From: Oscillospiraceae bacterium
GTDB lineage: Bacteria > Bacillota > Clostridia > Oscillospirales > UBA929
DNA length: 64,000 nucleotides
Assembly (NCBI GenBank): GCA_009784085.1
Contig: WRCJ01000001.1
Location: forward strand, 5,846-69,845
Direction of reading: 5' to 3'
Shown in pieces: positions 24,901-32,357 of this stretch (position 1 is its first letter; every line of letters starts with the position of its first letter). Below the pieces are notes generated by a model. The model worked only from the letters and a program-made list of their open reading frames with translations, was not told where the DNA came from and searched no databases. The translations under genes were made by a program, and so were the position numbers.

Positions 24901-25534
24901 GATCCGGGTTGAGCGCATTGGCATGGAAGGCGGCCAACGCCTCTTTGTCCAGCATACCGTACAGCGTGTCGTAGTCCCATACGTCAATCTTCTGCATCTC
25001 GTGGGAGGTGCGGAACCCGTCGAAGAAGTGCAGGAAGGGTATCCGGCCGCCCAGCGCGGACAGGTGGGACACGGCGCCCAAGTCCATGACCTCTTGGGGG
25101 TTGGTGGCGGCCATCAGCGCGAACCCGGTCTGACGGCAAGCCATGACATCCGAATGGTCGCCGAAGATAGACAGCGCATGGGAGGCCACGGTGCGCGCCG
25201 AACAGTGGATGACGCCGGGCAACAGCTCGCCGGCAATCTTGTACATGTTGGGGATCATCAGCAATAGCCCCTGCGACGCGGTAAATGTGGTGGTCAGCGC
25301 ACCGGCGGCCAAGCTCCCGTGTACCGTGCCGGCGGCGCCCGCCTCGGATTGCATTTCGACCACCCGCACCTGCTGGCCGAACATGTTCTCCCGCCCGTCG
25401 GCCGCCCACTTGTCGGCCAGCTCGGCCATGACCGATGAGGGCGTGATGGGGTAGATGCCCGCTACGTCGGTGAAGGCGTAGGCGACATGCGCCGCCGCCG
25501 TGTTGCCGTCCATGGTTTTCTTTTTTCTCGCCAT
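21902..25534 (-). CDS. nifJ: Pyruvate:ferredoxin oxidoreductase, single-chain
   Basis: Oxidises pyruvate with CoA to acetyl-CoA and CO2, reducing ferredoxin; central to anaerobic fermentation. The chain of about 1,210 residues holds all domains of the fused enzyme: the N-terminal pyrimidine-binding domain (ITPSSVMAELADKWAADG), domain II, two 4Fe-4S ferredoxin clusters (CIQCNQCAYVCPH and CTGCGLCANVCPS), and the C-terminal TPP domain (GACAGCGETAY, GGDGWAYDIGFGGLDHV). ATG 25534 has GGAGG upstream. It has its own promoter (25586-25614) and terminator and stands as a single gene. Together with ackA in this window it supplies acetyl-CoA for acetate and ATP. Confidence 0.98.
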   Translation of the reverse strand: MARKKKTMDGNTAAAHVAYAFTDVAGIYPITPSSVMAELADKWAADGRENMFGQQVRVVEMQSEAGAAGTVHGSLAAGALTTTFTASQGLLLMIPNMYKIAGELLPGVIHCSARTVASHALSIFGDHSDVMACRQTGFALMAATNPQEVMDLGAVSHLSALGGRIPFLHFFDGFRTSHEMQKIDVWDYDTLYGMLDKEALAAFHANALNPDHPVLRGTAQNPDIFFQAREACNPFYDALPGVVEKYMEEVNQAAGTDYKLFNYYGHPDADRVIVAMGSVCDTIEETIDFLLARGEKVGLVKVRLYRPWVAEKFMSALPASVNKIAVLDRTKEPGALGEPLYMDVMTTIAGSGQAGIRVVGGRYGLSSKDTPPSNILAVYKHLLDDNPRNGFTVGIDDDVTHLSLPLHENPDTTPAGTVSCKFWGLGADGTVGANKNSIKIIGDHTDMYAQAYFAYDSKKSGGVTVSHLRFGGLPIKSTYFVSKADFVACHNPSYVDKYRMVEDVKPGGTFLLNCAWDADQLTAHLPAAMKRFIAQNDIKLFVVDGIDLARSIGLGGRINMILQAAFFKLTQIIPIDDAVKYMKDAVVATYGRKGEKVVAMNHAAIDAGVAHVKQIEVPASWQDAVDEGAVGPEIKGDRAELVKFVKEILVPVNGQRGDSLPVSAFLGNEDGTFPQGSAAYEKRGIAVDVPMWIPENCIQCNQCAYVCPHAVIRAFVLDGDESAAAPEGIKGLKMSGRGCGDYQFNITPSVQDCTGCGLCANVCPSKQKALAMQPLESQIPVQAQYDWLFENLGEKPAVFEAFKETTVKGSQFKQPLMEFSGACAGCGETAYARLITQLFGDRMYIANATGCSSIWGGSAPATPYTVNKQGKGPTWANSLFEDNAEYGYGMALGVNKRREMLAVNIKALADHEWAIPELKEAAKNWLDAMYDGDASKQASQELLRWLRDGVDHGDGAQFTGEYEQYWDKENKWCKCEACALARAVLAESDLFVKKSVWVLGGDGWAYDIGFGGLDHVIASGEDINILVFDTEVYSNTGGQASKASQIGQVAQFAAAGKTQAKKDLAQIAISYGYVYVTQIALGANYNQTIKALVEAENYKGPSLVIAYSPCINHGMKGGMGNSINETKAAVNAGYWHNFRFDPRLKDEGKNPFQLDSKAPTDAYGDFIRSENRYATLKISDPERAEALFAQAEKAAAEKYARLEKMKLLWE

Positions 25535-25585
25535 TACTCTTATTTCCTCCTTGGTGCATAAAGTTTGCGATGGACACGTCAAGTT

Positions 25586-25614
25586 ATTCTATCATGTGGG
25601 GTGCGGCCTGTAAA
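25586..25614 (-). promoter_or_regulatory. Promoter of the PFOR gene
   Basis: Minus strand: -35 TTTACA (25614-25609), 17-bp spacer, -10 TAGAAT (25591-25586). The rest of this 337-bp gap holds a short ACTCGGATCAC tandem repeat at 25684-25705 and the next promoter. Confidence 0.7.
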
Positions 25615-25759
25615 CGTAAAATATAGAATTCATCGCTTTTTTTATCATGATTCGCGCGAGACGGCCGCGTACCGCCGGATTGCACTCGGATCACACTCGG
25701 ATCACACTATAGTTATCGAACCGGGGGCGGCGTTTGTTAACCGCCGCGCCGCGCCCTAC

Positions 25760-25788
25760 TTGCGGTTTTTACGAGAATATGGTATCAT
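25760..25788 (+). promoter_or_regulatory. Possible promoter for the ParB/BMP-like gene
   Basis: Plus strand: -35 TTGCGG (25760-25765), 17-bp spacer, -10 TATCAT (25783-25788), about 85 bp before the start codon. Confidence 0.5.
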
Positions 25789-25871
25789 GCAGGTAGGAAG
25801 CTCGGTTGTGATTGCTTCTATGACTGACGTGGCGTACACACGATATACACACGGCTGCGGGGACAAAGAAC

Positions 25872-27857
25872 ATGACGCTCATGACAAACTATGAGGAAAA
25901 CTATATCGCGGCGCGGCGCCAAGCCCGTCGCTACCTGTCCGAACACGCGGGGGATTCGGGCCTTCTCCCCGTGCTTTCCACTGTCTTGGGAAGCATGCGG
26001 CCGGCTGGCGAATATCGGATGGGGCTCTTCGAGATCCCGCTGAAAAAGGTAGTGGGCACCTGCTCGGCCAGCCGGCGCGATTCCTTCGCCGGCAACTTCA
26101 TGCCGCTTTGGCCCCATAAAGGCGAACCCGCCCATAAATGGATGTCCGTCTATCGCAGCCATGATGACGAGGGCCTGAACCACCCCGTCAACGCATATGA
26201 GTACTTGGGATACTACTACATCGAGGAGGGGCATAAGCGGGTAAGCGTCCTCAAAGCGAGCGGCGCATACTCGGTTTCCGCCGAAGTTATCCGTGTATTG
26301 CCCGCCTGGGACGCCGATGACCACGATATCGCCGTGCTCTACGAGTACTACCGGCACAACCGCTCCCTTATCGTCCGCCACATGTGGTTTTCCAGGCCCG
26401 GCCGCCTGCGTTGGCTGTTTGCCGAAGCGGCGCGCACGGTGGGCGGCGACGACGGCCCCGGCAAACCCGGCGGCCCCGATAGTCCCGGCAAACCCGGCGG
26501 CGTCGACATCCCCGGCGGCCTCGGCAGGCCCATCAGCTCCATCAGTTCCATCAGCGCCAGTGGCCCCAACGACACCGACGGCGCCGACGAATGGCTGAAC
26601 CATTGTTTCACGCTGTTTCGAAAACGCTATCACGCCGAGGGATTCGGCGAGTGGCCCATGACCACGGGCGACGCTTTTTACACCTATGTCCAGATCTTTG
26701 GCCTTCACGCCCAAACCGACGACACTGCGCTGCGCGTCGAACTGACAGCCTGCGCCACGCAATGGCGGCTCGACCTCCTCCACCTGGGCGCCAGCGACCC
26801 GGAGGGCTGGGTCTCTTCCCTGTCCCACAAGGTCCCCAATATCATCGCGCCCAAAACGCGCCCCGCGGCGTACGCCTTCGCCTTCGAAGGCACGCCGCAT
26901 GACAACGAAACCACGCATCTGCATAGCATCGCGCGGTACAGGCTGTCGGTACAAAACCCCGAACTCTACTTGCCGGCGCGAGAGGGGTTGCCTCCCGGCG
27001 ACGAGGCGTGGCCGGCTTTCGAAGCCTTGTTGTCCGAAGGCCCGCGCTACCTGTTCGTCCCTTCGCCTACACACGCCCGCTTGGCTTGGCGGGCCGCCCT
27101 TCTGAGCCCGGATACCACCGTGGTGCACATGGGCGCGGAACATCCCCCGCCCCGCCGCCTGGCAACCTGTTGGGGCAACACACAAGAACCGGCTTTGCTG
27201 GCCGGCGCTTTGGCGGGCCTGTTGACGCGCACCGAGCGCATCGCCGTCGTCTCCTCGCCCGGCGAGCAGAACCTCTGCCAAGCGGTGGCCTTTGCCGCCG
27301 GGGCATCCCTAACGGCCCCGCGCGCGCAACTGCTGTACCACGAGCGGGACGGTATGTCTTGGGGGTGGGGGCAAATCCGGGCAGCCTTCGCCGTCCAGAA
27401 AGCCGATATCGCTTGGCTACCGGCCACCGCAGACCCGTTGCAATCCCTCCGGACTTTTCCCGGCGTATACGCCCACCTCTGCCTCCTCTCGGAAGGCGAC
27501 GCCTCTATCCTCGACATCGTGGCCGGCGCCGCTTGGCATTGGAGTGCCTTCTATCTGCTCTTGTCATCCGGGACCCCGCGCGACGGGATACCGAACGCGG
27601 AAGGCGCCACGAAAGAGAACCTGCGCCTACGCCTGGGCATGTCCCATGGATTGGTCGATCTGCATCTGGCGCATGCCCTGCTGCCAGCCGGCGCGTTGCG
27701 CCTTCTCAGTATCCTCCGGCAGAGCATAGCGTCCGGGGAGCTGGACGCAACGGGCGCGGGCACGGCGGGTACGTCGGGCGTGGCGGGCGCGGCAGGTGCG
27801 GCGGGCGCGGCCCCGCCGGACACGTTGCCGGACAACCTATCCGTGCTGTCTTTGTGA
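25872..27857 (+). CDS. ParB-like N-terminal domain protein with BMP-like C-terminal half
   Basis: The first 160 residues (FEIPLKKVVGTCSASR, NFMPLWPHKGEPAHKW, YYIEEGHKRVSVLKASGAYSV) match the ParB/Srx-like domain seen at the N-terminus of clostridial proteins annotated as BMP-family substrate-binding proteins. The second half resembles a degenerate periplasmic-binding fold (RYLFVPSPTHARLAWRAAL, ATCWGNTQEPALLAGALAGL). No signal peptide is seen, so it is probably cytosolic. A Gly/Pro/Asp and Ser/Ile repeat insert (about 26432-26590) separates parts of the N-terminal half, and the C-terminus has an Ala/Gly-rich run. ATG 25881 is an alternative start. Function unknown; ligand-sensing regulation is a guess. 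Confidence 0.7.
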   Translation: MTLMTNYEENYIAARRQARRYLSEHAGDSGLLPVLSTVLGSMRPAGEYRMGLFEIPLKKVVGTCSASRRDSFAGNFMPLWPHKGEPAHKWMSVYRSHDDEGLNHPVNAYEYLGYYYIEEGHKRVSVLKASGAYSVSAEVIRVLPAWDADDHDIAVLYEYYRHNRSLIVRHMWFSRPGRLRWLFAEAARTVGGDDGPGKPGGPDSPGKPGGVDIPGGLGRPISSISSISASGPNDTDGADEWLNHCFTLFRKRYHAEGFGEWPMTTGDAFYTYVQIFGLHAQTDDTALRVELTACATQWRLDLLHLGASDPEGWVSSLSHKVPNIIAPKTRPAAYAFAFEGTPHDNETTHLHSIARYRLSVQNPELYLPAREGLPPGDEAWPAFEALLSEGPRYLFVPSPTHARLAWRAALLSPDTTVVHMGAEHPPPRRLATCWGNTQEPALLAGALAGLLTRTERIAVVSSPGEQNLCQAVAFAAGASLTAPRAQLLYHERDGMSWGWGQIRAAFAVQKADIAWLPATADPLQSLRTFPGVYAHLCLLSEGDASILDIVAGAAWHWSAFYLLLSSGTPRDGIPNAEGATKENLRLRLGMSHGLVDLHLAHALLPAGALRLLSILRQSIASGELDATGAGTAGTSGVAGAAGAAGAAPPDTLPDNLSVLSL

Positions 27858-27893
27858 GTGTGCGTGTCCCAGACTATCGATTCAAATTATCGA

Positions 27894-29945
27894 CTACTGA
27901 TAATCGAACCAATACTCCTCTCCTTCCCCGTAGTCATACAACGTATAAAAGGTTAGGCTGGATATGTCAATGAGATCGTAGCTCTCCGCTTCCCATCTAT
28001 ATATCATATCATCTGAAGTTTCAATTTTAATATACCAATAGCGGATTTCATCGTAATCAGAAAACCCCATCAGATCGTCGTCACCGGCCGGAATGAGATC
28101 CGGAAATTCCAGCCAGTCCGTGTCCCACTGCCCAGCCGCGTCGGGATCGGATCGAATAAACAATTGGAAATCCACTGCCGTGTTGTTATAGACTTCAAAT
28201 GTCGCCTCCCCTTTGTATGGGGTATCATGCGTAGCCGATGGCGTGGGGGAGGGGATGTCGCCGAAGAACATCACTTCACAATTCGGGAGGGCGTTCTTCA
28301 AGGCGGATACTTGCGCCGGCGTTACGGGATTGCCGCTGAGATGCAAGAACACCAAATTCTGTAGCCCTTCCAGTGCGCTGAGGTCGCCAACATTGTTGAA
28401 GCTGAGATCCAGATACTTTAACGTGTCAAGTCCGCTCAACGCGCTGATATCGCTGATGTGATTGTAGGAAACATTGAGATCCGTGACATGCGTGAGCAAT
28501 CGCAGCTCGCTGATATCCGTCAGGTATTTGTCGGATAAGACCACTTCGTCCGCGTCTATTTCCACGTCTTCCCCCGCCACCGTGATCGTTGCCGACGTCG
28601 GCGACGGCGGTTGCGAGGGTGGCGCAAGAGAGGGCGTTGGCGGCACGAGGGACGGCGAAACAACGGGCGGCGGCGCAGAAGTGTCAGGCGGGCTCTCTTG
28701 TCTTGACATGCTGCTCACCGCGACGACGACCACAACAATCACCAGCGCGGCGACAGCCGCCGCGATGATACCTACCAGCCCTTTGTGCGTGCCGATCCAG
28801 CCGCCGGGGGGCTTATTGGCCTGCGTCGGCGCGGGCGCGGTCATATGAGGGGGCATAGGGGCATGGGACATAGGGGCATGGGACATGGGGGCGGTCATCG
28901 TGGCGGACATCGGCATGGGGGCGGGCATCGTGGCGGACATGTGGGTGGGCATGGGCGGCGCGGCCGGCACGTTGTACAACGCCATGTATAATTCCCGCGT
29001 GTCCCTAAAGCGGTTCTCCTGCAATACCGCCAAGCCTTTCATCAAGGCCGCTTCCTGTGCCGGGTGGATCGCGACGCCGTACATGGACGGGGGCCGCACC
29101 GTATCGTTGCGCAAACGCTCCAACGCCTCTTCGGGGACTACGCCCGTCAGCGCGTTGTACATGGTTGCGCACAGTGCGTACACGTCTGTCCACGGCCCTT
29201 GGGATCCCCTGGATCGATATTGCTCCTCGGGGGCATAACCCGGCTTGAGCATAATGGACTTGCTTTTGTCGTTGCTGTCGGTGAACTCCCGCGCCGCCCC
29301 GAAGTCCAGTAATTTCACCGTCCCGATATCGGTAATCATGATGTTGTCCGGGCTGATATCGCGATGGATGATGCCGAGCCGATGCACCTCAGACAAGGAT
29401 TCCATCAACGGCCTTATCGTGCCAAACACTTGTTCCGCAGGGAGCCTGCCGCCCATTTGGCTCAGATAGCGCTTCAAGGTCTGCCCTTCTATGAACTCCA
29501 TGACAATGTAGGCCGTTCCATTTTCCATGAAGAAGTCGGAGACCTCTACGATCCCCGGCCTGGATCGGAACTTGGCAAGGTTGCGCGCCTCTTCCACAAA
29601 ACGCTCCCTGCCCCTTTGGAAAAAGACTTCCTGGTCGCCCGCATAAGACGAAACCGTATTGGTCGCCGTGACTTCCCTCGTCACAAACCCGCTGGGATAG
29701 TACTCCTTAATGGCAACCTTGACCTCCAGGTTCAGATCCTTCCCTATGTATGTGATGCCAAACCCGCCCTCGCCCAAGACCCGTCCGAGCAGATACTTTC
29801 CATTGAGTATCGTCCGCGGGCGCATCTGATGCAGGGGCGTGGGATGCTCCCTATCGTTGTATCCGCATGCGCCGCACTGCTGGGTGCCTCCTGGGAGGGC
29901 ACCAAAACAGTTCATGCAAAGTAGATTTGGATCTTGGAACACCAT
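27894..29945 (-). CDS. Ser/Thr protein kinase with zinc ribbon, transmembrane segment and leucine-rich repeats
   Basis: A Hanks-type kinase. Residues 10-28 form a CxxC...CxxC zinc ribbon. The kinase domain (about 50-325) has the glycine loop GEGGFG (59-64), Lys80 in VAIKEYYP, HRDISPDN with Asp196, DFG at 214-216 and YAPEEQY. A Met/Pro/Ala/His-rich linker precedes a membrane helix (about 388-411). Outside follow leucine-rich repeats (LNVSYNHISDISALSGLDTL, LDLSFNNVGDL) and a C-terminal domain ending in aromatic residues. All active-site residues are present, so it should be active. It is the last gene of the six-gene signalling run, after prsW-FHA by 41 bp. Confidence 0.95.
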   Translation of the reverse strand: MVFQDPNLLCMNCFGALPGGTQQCGACGYNDREHPTPLHQMRPRTILNGKYLLGRVLGEGGFGITYIGKDLNLEVKVAIKEYYPSGFVTREVTATNTVSSYAGDQEVFFQRGRERFVEEARNLAKFRSRPGIVEVSDFFMENGTAYIVMEFIEGQTLKRYLSQMGGRLPAEQVFGTIRPLMESLSEVHRLGIIHRDISPDNIMITDIGTVKLLDFGAAREFTDSNDKSKSIMLKPGYAPEEQYRSRGSQGPWTDVYALCATMYNALTGVVPEEALERLRNDTVRPPSMYGVAIHPAQEAALMKGLAVLQENRFRDTRELYMALYNVPAAPPMPTHMSATMPAPMPMSATMTAPMSHAPMSHAPMPPHMTAPAPTQANKPPGGWIGTHKGLVGIIAAAVAALVIVVVVVAVSSMSRQESPPDTSAPPPVVSPSLVPPTPSLAPPSQPPSPTSATITVAGEDVEIDADEVVLSDKYLTDISELRLLTHVTDLNVSYNHISDISALSGLDTLKYLDLSFNNVGDLSALEGLQNLVFLHLSGNPVTPAQVSALKNALPNCEVMFFGDIPSPTPSATHDTPYKGEATFEVYNNTAVDFQLFIRSDPDAAGQWDTDWLEFPDLIPAGDDDLMGFSDYDEIRYWYIKIETSDDMIYRWEAESYDLIDISSLTFYTLYDYGEGEEYWFDYQ

Positions 29946-29986
29946 TCGCTACTCCTCCGTCTTCTCATTGCCATCTGAGCAAGCAT

Positions 29987-31474
29987 TTACTCTATCTCAT
30001 AGAGATTGTCCTTGTTTCCGAGGTAGAATTTTAAGCGTGGCGCAATGGGGTACGGCTTGCCGGGGGTAAGCCTCGTGCCATTCTCCAGATACGTCCCATA
30101 ACGGGAATTATTATCGATTAGGCGCAGCGCCCCCCCAATCCGGACGATCTCGCAGTGAATCGAGCTGATGCCGGGCGCCGTCGTGGGATAGACGACATGG
30201 CAGCGGGTGGCGTCCCTTCCCAGCGCGAGCTTGTCGCCATGCAACGGGAACAGCCTACCGGCAAACGGCCCCGTCAGGCCCCGCAGGCCCGTGGGCACGG
30301 GCGCGGATTGCGGCACGGGCGGCGGCACGGGTACGGGCGCGGATTGCGGCACGGGCGGCGGGACCGGCGCAGGTACAGGTTGCGGCATGGGCGGCGGGAC
30401 GGGTACGGGCGGTGGGACGCGCAGGGGCGCGTCCCCTACAAGGGACGGGGGATGCGGCACGGGCGGCGGGACGCGCTGGGGCGCGTCCCCTGCAAGGGAC
30501 GGGGGATGCGTGGCGGCGACGGCGGCTTGCGGGAACGCCAAAACCTCCACGACGCCTTTTTTGATGATATAGAGCAAGATTATCCAAGCCGCGACGATCA
30601 GCAGGACATACTTAATGGCTTCCACGGGGGGAATCCCCAAAATGGAGAACGACAGTTTAATGTTCAGCAACTCGGATACATCCAGATTCCATATAAAGTG
30701 AAGCAAACATGCCGCGGCAAAGCAGAGCAAGAAACGTACGTTCACAAAATGGCGGGGGCGCAGCCGGCCGCGTCCCCGGGCAAGCATCAGCGCCCCGCCG
30801 TAAAGGGCCGCCCACACCGTGTGGGCGCCGAGGGCAAGCACCCCCCTGGCCAGTATGGTCTGCATCCCGTAGTTGTTCGTGTATCCCATGGTTTCTATGG
30901 CGGCAAAACCTGCGCCCACGGCCGCGCCGATCAGCACGCCATTGAGGGTGTATCGGTATTTCGGTTTGAGGACAAACAGGCAGATCACCAGCAATTTTGT
31001 GGGTTCTTCCGTAAGCGGCGCCAAAATTGCCTTCATATTGGGAATCATCCTGTTAAAGAGGAATGAGAAAATGATGGACAACGCACCACCGACGAAAATC
31101 ATGCCAAGGATGAGGTAGATCGGGATATTGCGCGGGATATTCATTTCCCACATCAGCAGGACAACGATGAGGGGCAAGACCAGCGCCCCGGCAAAAATCA
31201 TCGGGATCCGGGCATACGTACCCCCTCCGACCACGTCGAGGATGTACAAGGCCACGATAAACAGGAGGGCAAAGATCCCCACCCGGGAAAACAGCCACGG
31301 CTTTTTCCACTGAGAGACCATTTGATCTTCCCGCGGCGTCGATAGGGACGTGCCGGCCAAAAACATGCTCGCCCCGTCTTCGCTTTTATGTTTCTTGAAA
31401 ACGTCGGAAAAGATATCCCTCCATGTAATCTCCTGCTTGGCGGCTTTCCTGAAGAATATTGTGTTGCCTGCCAT
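29987..31474 (-). CDS. PrsW-type intramembrane protease fused to an FHA domain
   Basis: The N-terminal 320 residues are a multi-pass membrane protein with the three PrsW/GluP motifs: EEPTK (156-160), FAAIE (190-194) and HTVW (218-221), plus LLHFIWN at about 258. PrsW family members cleave membrane proteins, for example anti-sigma factors. A Pro/Val-rich linker follows, containing two family B repeat peptides with GDAPxRVPPP. The C-terminus is an FHA domain (LALGRDATRC, GISSIHCEI, NSRYGTYLENG), which reads phosphothreonine. This suggests proteolysis controlled by the neighbouring kinase and phosphatase. Paralogous FHA domains occur in the next gene. Confidence 0.9.
   Translation of the reverse strand: MAGNTIFFRKAAKQEITWRDIFSDVFKKHKSEDGASMFLAGTSLSTPREDQMVSQWKKPWLFSRVGIFALLFIVALYILDVVGGGTYARIPMIFAGALVLPLIVVLLMWEMNIPRNIPIYLILGMIFVGGALSIIFSFLFNRMIPNMKAILAPLTEEPTKLLVICLFVLKPKYRYTLNGVLIGAAVGAGFAAIETMGYTNNYGMQTILARGVLALGAHTVWAALYGGALMLARGRGRLRPRHFVNVRFLLCFAAACLLHFIWNLDVSELLNIKLSFSILGIPPVEAIKYVLLIVAAWIILLYIIKKGVVEVLAFPQAAVAATHPPSLAGDAPQRVPPPVPHPPSLVGDAPLRVPPPVPVPPPMPQPVPAPVPPPVPQSAPVPVPPPVPQSAPVPTGLRGLTGPFAGRLFPLHGDKLALGRDATRCHVVYPTTAPGISSIHCEIVRIGGALRLIDNNSRYGTYLENGTRLTPGKPYPIAPRLKFYLGNKDNLYEIE
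30414..30493 (-). repeat. Two family B palindromes inside the prsW-FHA gene
   Basis: Copies at 30414-30439 and 30468-30493 (the second has CTGC instead of CTAC). Each is followed on the plus strand by AAGGGACGGGGGATGCG. Both are read in the same open frame. Confidence 0.88.
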
Positions 31475-31497
31475 GGTCCGCTCCTCCTCACATCGCC

Positions 31498-31524
31498 CTA
31501 GCCACTAGCCACTAGCCACTAGCC
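31498..31524. repeat. Tandem repeat of 7-bp units at the end of the FHA membrane gene
   Basis: Almost four copies of CTAGCCA run up to the stop codon of the gene that ends at 31524. Confidence 0.85.
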
Positions 31525-32357
31525 TACAATACCCTGAATTCGTTCTCAGGCGAAGCCAGATAGAAGCTGTCGCCGGGTTGCAACATGACGCCCTGATGGG
31601 GGTTGAGCTTTCTCCCGCCGGCCAAAAAGGTGCCATATGAGGAGCCTTTGTCCGTGAGCATGAGGCCGGCTGGCAACGCCGACAGTTCGCAGTGCAGGGA
31701 GCTGATTCCACTGGTATTGGCGGGGAATACGATCTGGCACCGCCTCGGATCCCGCCCAAAGGACAGCGATGTGCCAAGCGGGAAATTCGCGCCCGCAAAA
31801 TGCCCTTTTGTACAGATAAGCTGGCTCCCCCCATGAGAAGCCACCATGGGACCTGTCACGAGCGGCGTCGTATAGGCGGGCGCAGGGGGCGTCGCCGGAT
31901 AGGTAGGCGCCGGAGGGGGCGGGGGAGGCGTCGCCGCGTACGGGGCGGCCTGGGGCGGCGGGGCTTGGGGCGGTGGCGCCGCCGCATACGGGGCGGCCGC
32001 CGGAGCCGCTTGGCCTTGCTTTTTTCCTTTTTGGCTGAGCATCACAATGAGGATAATGAGCGCCAAACCCAGCACCGCCACGAGGATCACCCACCAGTAT
32101 TCGGATAAGAAATCCGACTGCGGCGGGGGTTCCTCTGTCACCGGGGGGGGGCCGTCCGTTTCGTCCCCGCTCGGGTCAAAGGGCGGCGGCGGCGGGTCGT
32201 CCGGATCCTGGGAAGGTTGCGGGGGCGGCTTCGGGTTGTCGGCTAGCAACACCGGCGTCCCAGCCCTCGCATAAGCCACGCCCATCGCAACAGGCGTCAG
32301 GCATATGGCAACAGCAAGGAGAACAATAACGATCTTTTTCATACGGCTCACTCTCAC
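31524..32357 (-). CDS. Membrane-anchored FHA-domain protein
   Basis: A 277-residue protein. An N-terminal hydrophobic signal segment (IVIVLLAVAICLTPVAMG) is followed by a Pro/Asp-rich extracellular stretch, a membrane helix (WWVILVAVLGLALIILIVML), a Pro/Ala-rich linker and a C-terminal FHA domain (LSFGRDPRRC, GISSLHCEL, SSYGTFLAGG). The FHA domain would lie in the cytoplasm. GTG 32357 overlaps the PP2C stop as GTGA, supporting coupled translation; ATG 32342 is an alternative. Its FHA domain is closely similar to that of the PrsW fusion, suggesting duplication. Confidence 0.88.
   Translation of the reverse strand: MRVSRMKKIVIVLLAVAICLTPVAMGVAYARAGTPVLLADNPKPPPQPSQDPDDPPPPPFDPSGDETDGPPPVTEEPPPQSDFLSEYWWVILVAVLGLALIILIVMLSQKGKKQGQAAPAAAPYAAAPPPQAPPPQAAPYAATPPPPPPAPTYPATPPAPAYTTPLVTGPMVASHGGSQLICTKGHFAGANFPLGTSLSFGRDPRRCQIVFPANTSGISSLHCELSALPAGLMLTDKGSSYGTFLAGGRKLNPHQGVMLQPGDSFYLASPENEFRVL

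Noticed and set aside
23024..25267. 747-codon open frame on the plus strand
   Set aside because: It lies antisense to PFOR, whose domains are unmistakable. High GC leaves the antisense frame open; the translation shows no known family.
25818..27281. 487-codon minus-strand open frame
   Set aside because: Antisense to the ParB/BMP-like gene, whose N-terminus matches a known domain.
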